A stretch of DNA of 64,000 nt. Source: Clostridium ragsdalei P11 (GTDB lineage: Bacteria > Bacillota > Clostridia > Clostridiales > Clostridiaceae). The notes under the pieces were generated by a model. It saw only the letters and a program-made list of their open reading frames with translations, did not search any database and was not told where the DNA came from. This document shows, piece after piece, positions 27,062 through 35,454 of the stretch. Both the position numbers and the translations under genes were made by a program. Numbering within the stretch: position 1 is the first letter of the stretch; the number at the start of each line of letters is the position of its first letter. The stretch is from positions 1 to 64,000 of the forward strand of contig NZ_LROS01000075.1 of assembly GCF_001675165.1 (NCBI RefSeq), in the 5' to 3' direction.

Positions 27062-27108
27062 AAAAAATAAAAGCTGTAGATAGGTTAAATGATTTGTTCG
27101 CTCTATAA
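27062..27108 (+). repeat. 47-bp repeat, copy 3 (isolated integrase 3' tip)
   Basis: It is base-for-base the same as 15799-15845, although no integrase gene precedes it. With copy 1 it brackets an 11.3-kb segment. It lies about 110 bp from the end of the tRNA array, so it probably marks where the original integrase gene ended next to its tRNA-associated insertion site. Confidence 0.75.
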
Positions 27109-27184
27109 ATTCATAGGGCGTCTTTTTATTTGTGTTTATATATTTTTATGGTGGTTGTGTTACGATTGTGTTATTTGGCAATAA

Positions 27185-27210
27185 AAAAGGCCTCACGATA
27201 TCGTGAAAGC
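27185..27210 (-). terminator. Terminator of the tRNA array
   Basis: On the minus strand GCTTTCACGAT-ATCGTGAGGC folds into a stem with a self-complementary CACGATATCGTG core and is followed by CTTTTTTATT. It lies 9 bp past the last tRNA (Arg-TCG), as expected for the end of a long tRNA transcript. Confidence 0.75.
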
Positions 27211-27218
27211 ATTGATAC

Positions 27219-27295
27219 TGGTGCACCCAGGGAGATTCGAACTCCCGGCCTCTGGATTCGAAGTCCATCACTCTATCCAGCTGAGCTATGGGTGC
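27219..27295 (-). tRNA. tRNA-Arg (TCG)
   Basis: 77 nt with CCA encoded. The anticodon loop CTTCGAA gives TCG. T-loop GTTCGAATC and D-loop AGCTCAGCTGGATAG are normal. It is the last tRNA in the array and the one closest to the integrative element. Confidence 0.9.
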
Positions 27296-27323
27296 TCATA
27301 CTATTTAATTATAAATATGAAAA

Positions 27324-27397
27324 TGGAGCGGGTGAAGAGAATCGAACTCTCATAACTAGCTTGGAAGGCTAGCACTCTACCATTGAGTTACACCCGC
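27324..27397 (-). tRNA. tRNA-Gly (TCC), copy 1
   Basis: 74 nt with CCA encoded. The anticodon loop CTTCCAA gives TCC. Acceptor GCGGGTG/CACCCGC. It appears identical to the copies at 27674 and 28379. Confidence 0.95.
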
Positions 27398-27416
27398 ATA
27401 TCTTTATTAAATTAAA

Positions 27417-27492
27417 TGGTCGGGGTGACAGGGATTGAACCTGCGACCTCATGGTCCCAAACCACGCGCGCTCCCATCTGCGCCACACCCCG
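27417..27492 (-). tRNA. tRNA-Pro (TGG), copy 1
   Basis: 76 nt with CCA encoded. The anticodon loop TTTGGGA gives TGG. Acceptor CGGGGTG/CACCCCG. It appears identical to the copy at 28532. Confidence 0.95.
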
Positions 27493-27509
27493 TTATTAAA
27501 TTGAACTTA

Positions 27510-27585
27510 TGGTGCGTCATCGGGGGCTCGAACCCCGGACAACCTGATTAAGAGTCAGATGCTCTACCAACTGAGCTAATAACGC
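27510..27585 (-). tRNA. tRNA-Lys (CTT), copy 1
   Basis: 76 nt with CCA encoded. The anticodon loop CTCTTAA gives CTT. It differs slightly from the copy at 28218 in the acceptor stem, with compensating or wobble pairs (GCGTTAT/ATGACGC here). Confidence 0.93.
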
Positions 27586-27591
27586 TAATCA

Positions 27592-27668
27592 TGGTGCGTC
27601 TTAAGGGATTCGAACCCCCGGCACACGGCTTAGAAGGCCGTTGCTCTATCCAACTGAGCTAAAGACGC
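27592..27668 (-). tRNA. tRNA-Arg (TCT), copy 1
   Basis: 77 nt with CCA encoded. The anticodon loop CTTCTAA gives TCT. It matches the copy at 28297. Confidence 0.95.
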
Positions 27669-27673
27669 ATATT

Positions 27674-27747
27674 TGGAGCGGGTGAAGAGAATCGAACTCT
27701 CATAACTAGCTTGGAAGGCTAGCACTCTACCATTGAGTTACACCCGC
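27674..27747 (-). tRNA. tRNA-Gly (TCC), copy 2
   Basis: 74 nt with CCA encoded, anticodon TCC, same sequence as the copies at 27324 and 28379. Confidence 0.95.
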
Positions 27748-27755
27748 AATTTATT

Positions 27756-27830
27756 TGGAGCGGAAGACGAGATTCGAACTCGCGACGTTCACCTTGGCAA
27801 GGTGACGCTCTACCACTGAGCCACTCCCGC
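27756..27830 (-). tRNA. tRNA-Gly (GCC)
   Basis: 75 nt with CCA encoded. The anticodon loop TTGCCAA gives GCC. Confidence 0.95.
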
Positions 27831-27860
27831 ATATATAAAAGTTGTACTTATTATTACAAA

Positions 27861-27945
27861 TGGTGCAGGTGAAGGGAGTCGAACCCCCACGCCGTAAAGC
27901 GCTAGATCCTAAGTCTAGTGCGTCTGCCAATTCCGCCACACCTGC
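27861..27945 (-). tRNA. tRNA-Leu (TAG)
   Basis: 85 nt with CCA encoded and a long variable arm typical of tRNA-Leu. The anticodon loop CTTAGGA gives TAG. Confidence 0.95.
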
Positions 27946-27975
27946 ATAGACTAATGTAATAATTTAAAATTAAAA

Positions 27976-28051
27976 TGGTGGCTCACCGGGGAATCGAACC
28001 CCGGACAACATGATTAAAAGTCATGTGCTCTACCAACTGAGCTAGTGAACC
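27976..28051 (-). tRNA. tRNA-Lys (TTT)
   Basis: 76 nt with CCA encoded. The anticodon loop CTTTTAA gives TTT. Acceptor GGTTCAC/GTGAGCC. Confidence 0.95.
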
Positions 28052-28055
28052 ATTT

Positions 28056-28130
28056 TGGCTGGGATGGCAGGATTTGAACCTACGAATGATGGAGTCAAAG
28101 TCCATTGCCTTACCACTTGGCTACATCCCA
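28056..28130 (-). tRNA. tRNA-Gln (TTG)
   Basis: 75 nt with CCA encoded. The anticodon loop CTTTGAC gives TTG. Acceptor TGGGATG/CATCCCA with G discriminator. Confidence 0.95.
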
Positions 28131-28134
28131 ACAT

Positions 28135-28210
28135 TGGGGTGAACGATGGGGTTCGAACCCACGACAACCAGAACCACAATCTGGCGCTCTACCAGCTGAA
28201 CTACGTCCAC
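28135..28210 (-). tRNA. tRNA-His (GTG)
   Basis: 76 nt with CCA encoded. The anticodon loop TTGTGGT gives GTG. Acceptor GTGGACG/CGTTCAC with C discriminator, as usual for His. Confidence 0.95.
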
Positions 28211-28217
28211 CACATCT

Positions 28218-28293
28218 TGGTGCGCCATCGGGGACTCGAACCCCGGGCAACCTGATTAAGAGTCAGATGCTCTACCAACTGAGCTAATGGCGC
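28218..28293 (-). tRNA. tRNA-Lys (CTT), copy 2
   Basis: 76 nt with CCA encoded. The anticodon loop CTCTTAA gives CTT. Acceptor GCGCCAT/ATGGCGC, fully paired. Confidence 0.95.
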
Positions 28294-28296
28294 TTA

Positions 28297-28373
28297 TGGT
28301 GCGTCTTAAGGGATTCGAACCCCCGGCACACGGCTTAGAAGGCCGTTGCTCTATCCAACTGAGCTAAAGACGC
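28297..28373 (-). tRNA. tRNA-Arg (TCT), copy 2
   Basis: 77 nt with CCA encoded, anticodon TCT, matching the copy at 27592. Confidence 0.95.
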
Positions 28374-28378
28374 ACGCT

Positions 28379-28452
28379 TGGAGCGGGTGAAGAGAATCGA
28401 ACTCTCATAACTAGCTTGGAAGGCTAGCACTCTACCATTGAGTTACACCCGC
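28379..28452 (-). tRNA. tRNA-Gly (TCC), copy 3
   Basis: 74 nt with CCA encoded, anticodon TCC, matching the copies at 27324 and 27674. Confidence 0.95.
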
Positions 28453-28531
28453 ATAATCTTTCATGTCAAATAAAAAGAATTTCACTACTTTATCTCTTCC
28501 TTACATTTAACTAAGCTTTATCTTAATTAAA

Positions 28532-28607
28532 TGGTCGGGGTGACAGGGATTGAACCTGCGACCTCATGGTCCCAAACCACGCGCGCTCCCATCTGCGCCA
28601 CACCCCG
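28532..28607 (-). tRNA. tRNA-Pro (TGG), copy 2
   Basis: 76 nt with CCA encoded, anticodon TGG, matching the copy at 27417. It is the first tRNA of the array in the direction of transcription. Confidence 0.95.
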
Positions 28608-28726
28608 TTATTAAGAAATCATCTTGTTTATCTTGAAATCTTTTTTGTAACTCCTGACAACATCAATTATTTTACACGATATATTCTAATTCGTCAATAC
28701 CCTATTTTACTTTTTTTTATTTTTAT

Positions 28727-29197
28727 TTATAATTCTATGATATCTGGCCTTATAATTTTATCATTTATGCTTATGATAGCAGCACTTTTCAGCCCATTTC
28801 TAGGCAAAGACGGACTTCCTGGATTAACAAAGTATATACCATCCTCATAGGCTATCTCAGATACATGAGTATGCCCAAATAGAACTATATCTGCCTCTTC
28901 CTCTAAAGCCCTATATCTTAACCTAGATAAATCGTATTTAACGTCATACCTATGCCCATGTGTTATTAAAAATTTTTTACCTTCTATGATTTCTATCCTT
29001 TCAGGAGGGACATCTACAGTAAAGTCACAATTTCCCCTTACGTTTATAATGTTACCATGATAAAATTTCTCTATCTCTTTTACATCTTCTACATTATCTC
29101 CAAGATGAATAATCAAATCCATATGATTTAATACCTGCATAACTTTTTTTACCATTTGCTTGTATCTATGTGTATCACTTATTACTCCTATTTGCAA
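28727..29197 (-). CDS. yfcE: YfcE/MJ0936-family metallophosphoesterase
   Basis: 156 aa. All calcineurin-like phosphoesterase metal motifs are present: ISDTHRY, HLGDNVED, VRGNCDF, ITHGHRY and FGHTHVSE. Family members hydrolyse phosphodiesters in vitro, and the cellular substrate is unsettled. It begins 3 bp after rdgB and ends the rph-rdgB-yfcE operon just ahead of the tRNA array, a gene order seen in several Clostridium genomes. Confidence 0.9.
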   Translation of the reverse strand: MQIGVISDTHRYKQMVKKVMQVLNHMDLIIHLGDNVEDVKEIEKFYHGNIINVRGNCDFTVDVPPERIEIIEGKKFLITHGHRYDVKYDLSRLRYRALEEEADIVLFGHTHVSEIAYEDGIYFVNPGSPSLPRNGLKSAAIISINDKIIRPDIIEL

Positions 29198-29200
29198 ATT

Positions 29201-29809
29201 CTAAACCTCCTCCATAATGTCCCTCATTTGTTCCTCCAATTTTTTAAGTGCATTAGCTCTATGGCTTATAGAGTTTTTTATTTCATAGGGCATCTCTCCA
29301 AAGGTTTTATGATATTCAGGCACGTAAAACAGCGGATCATAGCCAAATTTATTATTTCCTCTCTCTTCATCACATATTATACCCTTTACTTCGCCTTCAA
29401 CTTTAAATGTCCTTTTTGAATCCACTATAAGTACCAGTGCACATACAAACTTAGCTTCTCTATCTTGTGGTTTCATACCTTCTAAAAGATTTAACAGCTT
29501 TTCATTATTTTTTTTGTCATTTCCATGTTCACCTGCAAACCTTGCAGAGTGAACTCCTGGTGCCCCATTTAGTCCTTTAACCATTAATCCTGAATCATCT
29601 GCAAGAACCATACACTTATCCTGCAGCATATTGTATATAGTACTGGCCTTTTTATAGGCATTTTCTGAAAATGTTTCTCCATCCTCTAAAATATCCACAT
29701 TTAAATTCATATCTTTCATAGACAAAACTTCTATAGGATATTTGGAGAGTATTTGCTTAATTTCTCTTATCTTATTACAATTATTGCTTGCCACTACTAG
29801 TTTCTTCAT
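29201..29809 (-). CDS. rdgB: XTP/dITP diphosphatase (RdgB/HAM1)
   Basis: 202 aa from the ATG at 29809 ([21 protein letters not shown]). It hydrolyses non-canonical purine nucleotides (XTP, dITP) to keep them out of nucleic acid. Motifs are ASNNxxK at the N terminus, [22 protein letters not shown] and [11 protein letters not shown] with SHRANAL. The frame is open to 29833, but this ATG overlaps the rph stop (TAATG) behind AGGAGG and is clearly the start. Confidence 0.95.
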   Translation of the reverse strand: MKKLVVASNNCNKIREIKQILSKYPIEVLSMKDMNLNVDILEDGETFSENAYKKASTIYNMLQDKCMVLADDSGLMVKGLNGAPGVHSARFAGEHGNDKKNNEKLLNLLEGMKPQDREAKFVCALVLIVDSKRTFKVEGEVKGIICDEERGNNKFGYDPLFYVPEYHKTFGEMPYEIKNSISHRANALKKLEEQMRDIMEEV

Positions 29810-30555
29810 TATTTTCCTCCTGTACCTATCCATAGAGAATCCATTTTTAAACTCTCTTTTTGTGCGCGAATCATATTATTTATTCCTTTTTCACCTAAAC
29901 GTAAAAATTCTTGCAAATCATCTCTAGTAAATGGGCTTTGTTCTCCCGTACCCTGTATTTCAACAAACTCTCCTGAATCCGTCATTACTATGTTCATATC
30001 CACTTGAGCTCTTGAATCTTCTAAATAGCATAAATCAAGCATTCTCACATTATTTACTATTCCCACACTTATAGCACTGACAAAATCTCTTATAGGATAA
30101 ACTGTAAAAGGGGTACGTTTATGAAGTTTATTTACAGCATCTACTAGTGCTACAAAAGCTCCTGATATAGAAGCAGTTCTAGTTCCTCCATCTGCTTGGA
30201 TTACATCACAGTCAATCCATATAGTTTTTTCTCCCATAGCTTTCAAGTCAACTACAGATCTAAGTGCTCTTCCTATTATTCTTTGTATTTCCATTGTCCT
30301 TCCATCAATTTTTCCTTTGGTTATATCTCTAATTTTTCTAACTTGAGTAGCCCTAGGCAGCATATTATATTCACATGTAATCCATCCTTCTCCTTTTCCT
30401 TTTAGGAAAGGAGGTACTCTATCTTCTATAGAAGCAGTACATATTACCTTTGTATCTCCTGTTTCTATAAGTACTGATCCTTCTGCATATTTTGTATAAT
30501 CTCTTGTTATTTTTATAGGTCTAATTTGATCATATTTTCTACCATCAATTCTCAT
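29809..30555 (-). CDS. rph: Ribonuclease PH
   Basis: 248 aa, full length for the family. RNase PH trims tRNA 3' ends by phosphorolysis. Signature regions are RxDGRxxDQIRPI at the start, '[26 protein letters not shown]', [14 protein letters not shown] and '[19 protein letters not shown]'. It is translationally coupled to rdgB. The nearby tRNA genes encode CCA, so Rph would act mainly on trailing 3' nucleotides. Confidence 0.96.
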   Translation of the reverse strand: MRIDGRKYDQIRPIKITRDYTKYAEGSVLIETGDTKVICTASIEDRVPPFLKGKGEGWITCEYNMLPRATQVRKIRDITKGKIDGRTMEIQRIIGRALRSVVDLKAMGEKTIWIDCDVIQADGGTRTASISGAFVALVDAVNKLHKRTPFTVYPIRDFVSAISVGIVNNVRMLDLCYLEDSRAQVDMNIVMTDSGEFVEIQGTGEQSPFTRDDLQEFLRLGEKGINNMIRAQKESLKMDSLWIGTGGK

Positions 30556-30599
30556 ACTTTACCTCCAAAATCAAAACTATATTACTAATTATACATCAA

Positions 30600-31589
30600 T
30601 TATTTCAACTTTTCCTCTAGTACAAATAACTCATCTCTTTTAGGCGGTACAACCTCTTTTTCAAATTCATCACAAACCAATATTCCCTTTTCCCTGGTAA
30701 TTTTACCTATGATACATGCATTAATATTTTGGCTTTTTAAAAGTTTAATGAGTTTACTTCCATCTTTTGTAGTAATGAGCATACTCCCTGAAGATATAAA
30801 CCTCAAAGGGTCAACTGCGTACTTATTACATATCTTTTCTGTTATTTTAGTAATTGGCATCTCATTTTTATATACTTTAAATCCTACTTTACTTGCCTTG
30901 GCAACTTCCCAAAGTGCTCCTAGTACTCCACCTTCAGTTATGTCGTGCATAGAATTTACTCCTGATTTTGCTGATAAAATCCCCTCTTTTACCACACTTA
31001 TATATTTTATATAATCTTTTGCCTCTTTTATTTCCTCAGTGGTAAGTATATTCTTTAATTTATCCTCGTAGTCATTTACTACAATACTAGTTCCTTCCAG
31101 ACACAAATGTTTTGTTACCAGTATATCGTCCCCTTCTTTTGCACCCGAAGTAGCTACAGCTTCTCCACTTTTTCCTTTTCCTATTACAGTACAGGATATT
31201 ACCATTTTATTTACAGCTCTTGTTATTTCCGTATGCCCGCCTAAAATTTCCACATTTAGCTTTTCCGTTTCCTCACTGATTTCTTCCATAATTCTTCTTA
31301 TGTCTTCTAAAGAACTACTTTCTGGAGCTAAAATCGTAACTAAAATTCCAACAGGCTCGACTCCACAAGATGCTATATCATTACAATTTATATGAACTGC
31401 AAGCTTTCCACTGTTCACACTAGCCCCTGTAATAGGATCTGTAGACATTACACACTCCATATCACCAAAATTAACTACACTGCAGTCCTCTCCTATACCG
31501 CTTCTTATTCTCACATCTTCTCGTACTACTTTCCTATTTTCATCTATTATAGTTTTTAAATCTTCCCAATTTAATTTTCCAGCTTTCAT
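30600..31589 (-). CDS. AIR synthase-related / HypE-like ATP-binding protein
   Basis: 329 aa. It has an AIRS N-terminal domain (about 20-140: GIGEDCSVVNFGDMECVMSTDPIT, HINCNDIASCGVEPVGIL, LGGHTEIT) and an AIRS C-terminal domain (about 155-300: DITEGGVLGALWEVAKAS). The fold is shared by PurM, ThiL, HypE and SelD. The sequence is nearest to the HypE/ThiL-like 'AIR synthase related' group. No hyp or thi genes are nearby, so the substrate is open. It is 44 bp upstream of rph on the same strand. Confidence 0.85.
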   Translation of the reverse strand: MKAGKLNWEDLKTIIDENRKVVREDVRIRSGIGEDCSVVNFGDMECVMSTDPITGASVNSGKLAVHINCNDIASCGVEPVGILVTILAPESSSLEDIRRIMEEISEETEKLNVEILGGHTEITRAVNKMVISCTVIGKGKSGEAVATSGAKEGDDILVTKHLCLEGTSIVVNDYEDKLKNILTTEEIKEAKDYIKYISVVKEGILSAKSGVNSMHDITEGGVLGALWEVAKASKVGFKVYKNEMPITKITEKICNKYAVDPLRFISSGSMLITTKDGSKLIKLLKSQNINACIIGKITREKGILVCDEFEKEVVPPKRDELFVLEEKLK

Positions 31590-31665
31590 AAAAATTCCTT
31601 CTTTCTAAAAATAAACAAGCACTATTTTACATCTCACCTCATATTATATATATAAGGATTAATTT

Positions 31666-33087
31666 ATGGTAGGTGTGAATATTTTGAAATATATAGGACC
31701 TTTTTTGAGAATTAATAAGGTAAACCCGGCTAACATCAAAAATCAACTATTTTATTTATCAAAAGAATCTTTAAAGGAAATTGTACTGCACTCAGAATGC
31801 GGAGTTTCCACTCCAGTTAAAGAACTTGATATAAAAAACATACCCAACTTTGATATTAACACATTTAAAGGTGTTTCTCCACTTATATGTATTTATAGGA
31901 AAGCAAACCCTATTCTCATAAATATGGACAATAAGTTATGTTGGAACCAAGATAAATTTAAAAAAGAAATAAACATAGATAGCAATACACTTATGACTCT
32001 ATGTTTACTAGAACTTTCTGATTACTATAACCTATTTAACAACATAGATAAAAGAAATTATAATTTAGGGAAATTGTACGAATCCCTTTGTAAAAGTCAA
32101 TTAAAATTTTATGCCCTGCACTTTAGAAATAATGAAGGTGTATTTACAGATAAAAAACTGGAAGACGGTTCCCTTATGGATGACTTAAAATTTGCAGATA
32201 AAAATAAAAAGTTTAAATTTTCATCTCAGGCACTTTTGATGGCTGCCTACTACAAATGCAGCACTTTACTTGAAGGAGAAGAAAGGGAGGACTTTAGGAA
32301 TTTTTCTTTTGACATTCTAAATATGCTTATAAAATTAAAAGAAGACTTGTATGATTTATCTTTTGAAGAACTTACAAGATTATGCTTTGGTCTTAATATA
32401 TTCTACAGCTATTCCAAAGACTTGACCTGTAAAGATCTAATACTCGACATATCAGAGCTCATATTTGAAAAATTTTATTCTGACAACACCTTAGCTGAAC
32501 CTTTAAGAGAAACAGATGTAGAAAATGATTCATTGAATTATATAAATTATATGCTTATATATAAGTACACAAATATTATAAAATCTAAGGACAATGCTGA
32601 CTTTATATTTAAAAGACTTTTAAAGTTGTACGATGCAGAGAAAGGATTATTTATTAAAAATACTTCCAAAAAAAACATTGAATTTACATGTTTAGAAATC
32701 ATCCTATATCTTACAGTCTTTCTCATAGATGTAGATATATATGAGGATAAAGACAAAAACAGTTTAATAGTACTGGACATATTTAAGCGTCAGCTTATAG
32801 ACTCAGGTATAATTTTAAGTTGGCCTGATGCCCCTGATCTAAGTAGTGCAGAAAGGTACGAAAACTTTTCTCTTAAATCTGAAGATTTAAGAGAAGAACA
32901 AAATTTTAAAACAGATTCAATTCCATCACCTGAATCATGTGAAATAGCACCTGTTTTTACCAAATACGTAACTTACAGCAGAAAAAAGGAAAGTTTTAAA
33001 TCTGTAAAAACTTCCTTTGACGCCTATAAAAATATGTCTATATTTTTTCTTGTAATACATCTTTTAAGTCCTAAAATAGCACACTAG
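31666..33087 (+). CDS. Uncharacterised clostridial protein
   Basis: 473 aa, not recognised beyond a resemblance to conserved clostridial hypothetical proteins. No signal peptide or membrane segment is seen. The N terminus 'LKYIGPFLRINKVNPANIKNQLFYLSKESLKEIVLHSECGV' looks like a folded domain, and the middle is helical and acidic. The ATG at 31666 has AAGGA upstream, and a TTG at 31684 behind TAGGTG is a credible alternative. It is one of the few plus-strand genes here and is divergent from the AIR-synthase-like gene. Confidence 0.7.
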   Translation: MVGVNILKYIGPFLRINKVNPANIKNQLFYLSKESLKEIVLHSECGVSTPVKELDIKNIPNFDINTFKGVSPLICIYRKANPILINMDNKLCWNQDKFKKEINIDSNTLMTLCLLELSDYYNLFNNIDKRNYNLGKLYESLCKSQLKFYALHFRNNEGVFTDKKLEDGSLMDDLKFADKNKKFKFSSQALLMAAYYKCSTLLEGEEREDFRNFSFDILNMLIKLKEDLYDLSFEELTRLCFGLNIFYSYSKDLTCKDLILDISELIFEKFYSDNTLAEPLRETDVENDSLNYINYMLIYKYTNIIKSKDNADFIFKRLLKLYDAEKGLFIKNTSKKNIEFTCLEIILYLTVFLIDVDIYEDKDKNSLIVLDIFKRQLIDSGIILSWPDAPDLSSAERYENFSLKSEDLREEQNFKTDSIPSPESCEIAPVFTKYVTYSRKKESFKSVKTSFDAYKNMSIFFLVIHLLSPKIAH

Positions 33088-33212
33088 TATTACAACTAAA
33101 AGTTTTTAAAAATATTTTTTAATATTTGGGACATAATAATATAACTACAGTACAAGCACTTCATAATTTAACTTTAAAACTAAGTCTGCTTCTATAAGGT
33201 AGGTGATACCTA

Positions 33213-33389
33213 ATGATGAATATTAATTGCTCGGAAAGTTGCATACATGAAAAAAACGGGAAATGTACCCTAGATCAAATTAATGCTATTACAAGCCTTT
33301 CATCTTTAGAAACAAACTGTATATACTTTACTCCAAAAGGACAATTAAAAAGCACTTCAAATCAATTTACAAATTTCAATTCTATTTAA
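33213..33389 (+). CDS. Small Cys-containing protein, 58 aa
   Basis: The frame opens at tandem ATGs behind AAGGTAGGTG and encodes MMNINCSESCIHEKNGKCTL, then about 38 residues including 'LETNCIYF'. The four cysteines (CxxxC...C...C) suggest a small metal-binding protein of the kind common in Clostridium (DUF1540-like spacing, not proven). A strong terminator follows immediately. Confidence 0.7.
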   Translation: MMNINCSESCIHEKNGKCTLDQINAITSLSSLETNCIYFTPKGQLKSTSNQFTNFNSI

Positions 33390-33420
33390 CGAAAAGGTCT
33401 CATATTTATGAGACCTTTTC
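33390..33420. terminator. Bidirectional terminator
   Basis: GAAAAGGTCTCATA-TTT-ATGAGACCTTTTC is a near-perfect stem with A/T tracts on both sides. It serves the small Cys protein from the left and the substrate-binding protein gene from the right. Confidence 0.85.
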
Positions 33421-33449
33421 AAGCCTTGTAAAAAGTACTATATGCTCTA

Positions 33450-35066
33450 TCAATGAACATCTAAATAAGCTTTATCTAACTTTATATTTCCCAATTTATT
33501 AGTATAAATACCCTGTACATAGTTTTTTTCACTTATAATTACATCATTGAAATATAGAGGAATAATTGGTATGTCTTCCATCAACATATTTTCCATTTCC
33601 TTAAGTATTTCTATTCTTTTAGTTCCATCCTTTTCAAATGATGCATTCATAAATTTATTGTCAAATTGCACATTTCTATATCCATATAAATTATATTGGG
33701 ATGTAGACCTCCACATATCCAAAAATGACAGAGGATAATCATAGTATCCCTCGTATTTTATCTCTGCCATATCATAGTCACCTTTTTTTAACTTCTCATT
33801 GAATTTAAAAGACTCATATCCTTCACACTTCACATCTATTCCAACAGCTTTTTTTATACTTTCAGCTATGGTTTCACATGTCTTTTTGTTCTCAACTGTG
33901 TCCAAATATATGAGTTTTAATGAAGTTTCTCCATAACTAGAACTTACACTTTTCATCATATCAGAAGCTTTTTTTATATCTTCATTACCTTGAAAAAATA
34001 CCTTATTTATATATTTGCCATTCAGTCCATTTCCTGTATACTGAGGTATATAAGAATATGCCTCCAAAGCAGTGCTATTTAATATATTTTTAACTATATT
34101 ATTTCTATTAATAGAAGCAGCTACTGCCTTCCTAAAACTATTGTCATTTACAATACCATTCCTTTTTAAATTAAAAGCTATGCCTTCCCCTTGAAGTAAA
34201 GGTGAGACTTTATATTTTGCCTTACCTTCTATAGTTTTTAATTCTCCTAAAGGCGGATCTGTGAACACATTTATTGTAGAACTTTGAAATGCAGCAAGTG
34301 CACTTTCTCTAGTTTTTAAGGAACTCAATGTTATACTATTACTTTTCACCTGTGCCTTGTTCCAGTAATGAGCATTCTTCTTTAATGTAATCTCCCCGCT
34401 GTCAGATATATTGTTTATACAAAAACTCCCTGAATACATTATTGATCTATAGTCTTTTTTCCAATCTATGAGTTTAGAATCAATATTTCTAAGTGCATAT
34501 ATAGGCTGAGAGAGTATATTCAAAAAATAATTACAAGGATAATTTAATCTTATACTTAGCGTTTTATTATTTAAAGCAGTAACAGCCACATTCTTAAAAT
34601 CACACTTGCCTTTTCTATAATCTTCTACTCCAAATATACAATTTAGCTGATCTGAAAATATGTTATTTGTGTTTTTATTTAAAATATCACAAAAAAAGTT
34701 CACAAAGTCATCTGCAGTAATATCAGAACCATCACTCCATTTTCCATCTTTTCTTATTTTAAAAGTATAATTAGTTCCATCTTGACTTACACCCCAACTT
34801 TCGGCAAGCGCAGGAACTATTTTGCCATTTTCATCACAATTGACAAGTCCTTCAAATGTGTTTGCAAGTATATCCTTTTCCCTCAAATTATTGGAATCAA
34901 GCATTATAAGATCTTCAGGTAACTTACCCAAATTATATGTCACATCATTCTTATAATTACTGCTTTCAGTTTGCTCAACTTTCTTTTGCAAAGATCCTCC
35001 AATTAAAGTTATAGAAATCATGGAAATTATGAGCATACCTAATATTATATAAATAAATTTCTTCAT
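33450..35066 (-). CDS. ABC transporter peptide-binding protein (SBP family 5)
   Basis: 538 aa. The N-terminal hydrophobic segment (IYIILGMLIISMISITLIGGSL) serves as signal or anchor. No lipobox cysteine is seen, which is unusual for this family in Gram-positives. The SBP_bac_5 body has 'LANTFEGLVNCDENGKIVPALAESWGVSQDGTNYTFKIRKDGKWSDGSDITADDFV' and the C-terminal 'MLMEDIPIIPLYF'. It would capture oligopeptides outside the membrane. No permease or ATPase genes adjoin it, so it must share a transporter encoded elsewhere or act as a sensor. Confidence 0.88.
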   Translation of the reverse strand: MKKFIYIILGMLIISMISITLIGGSLQKKVEQTESSNYKNDVTYNLGKLPEDLIMLDSNNLREKDILANTFEGLVNCDENGKIVPALAESWGVSQDGTNYTFKIRKDGKWSDGSDITADDFVNFFCDILNKNTNNIFSDQLNCIFGVEDYRKGKCDFKNVAVTALNNKTLSIRLNYPCNYFLNILSQPIYALRNIDSKLIDWKKDYRSIMYSGSFCINNISDSGEITLKKNAHYWNKAQVKSNSITLSSLKTRESALAAFQSSTINVFTDPPLGELKTIEGKAKYKVSPLLQGEGIAFNLKRNGIVNDNSFRKAVAASINRNNIVKNILNSTALEAYSYIPQYTGNGLNGKYINKVFFQGNEDIKKASDMMKSVSSSYGETSLKLIYLDTVENKKTCETIAESIKKAVGIDVKCEGYESFKFNEKLKKGDYDMAEIKYEGYYDYPLSFLDMWRSTSQYNLYGYRNVQFDNKFMNASFEKDGTKRIEILKEMENMLMEDIPIIPLYFNDVIISEKNYVQGIYTNKLGNIKLDKAYLDVH

Positions 35067-35211
35067 ATATATCTCCTCATTCCCACTTCATGGGATACTA
35101 TTTAAATTATTGTCACTTATTATAAAAATAAACAAATTAGGCTGTATTATTTTTAATCCATGTTTTTTATGATATAATGTTCACGTACATTTAGATATAA
35201 GGAGTGTAAAT

Positions 35212-35418
35212 ATGATACTTGCATTAGAAGTTTTAGGTATTTTAACTATGTGTACTATTATGTTTGTTTCAATTTGGGGATTTATAATTATGAAGCAGAT
35301 GTTATCACAATTAAAATATAGAAATTACTTAGTAGAAAAACTAACTCAATATATGTATTTTTTGACAAAGAAAGATGATGGCTCTTTAACTAAAACGGAC
35401 AATAAGAAAAAGGAATAA
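35212..35418 (+). CDS. Small membrane protein, 68 aa
   Basis: One N-terminal membrane helix (about 3-28: LALEVLGILTMCTIMFVSIW) is followed by a charged, Lys-rich cytoplasmic tail. The ATG has an ATAAGGAG ribosome site, and a TATAAT hexamer lies at 35173-35178. No family is recognised. It is convergent with gatB across a shared terminator. Confidence 0.65.
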   Translation: MILALEVLGILTMCTIMFVSIWGFIIMKQMLSQLKYRNYLVEKLTQYMYFLTKKDDGSLTKTDNKKKE

Positions 35419-35450
35419 GAAAGCTTTAAAATAGTTTCCTATTCCTTTAT
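35408..35450. terminator. Terminator between the small membrane protein and gatB
   Basis: AAAGGAATAAGAAAG pairs with the TTTCCTATTCCTTTA region with a few mismatches. It overlaps the last codons of the 68-aa gene and lies just after gatB on the other strand. Confidence 0.6.
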
Positions 35451-35454
35451 TTAA

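Noticed and set aside
27219-27295. tRNA-Arg (TCG) as the att site with a 3'-end copy elsewhere in the window
   Set aside because: I looked for a second copy of the tRNA-Arg 3' end near the element and found none. The far border may lie outside the window.
27130-28287. Open frames across the tRNA array (for example 27130-27372, 27751-27939, 28055-28287) with motifs such as GxxRTPGL or AELADALDLGSS
   Set aside because: They are translations of tRNA genes on either strand, a familiar false-gene pattern.
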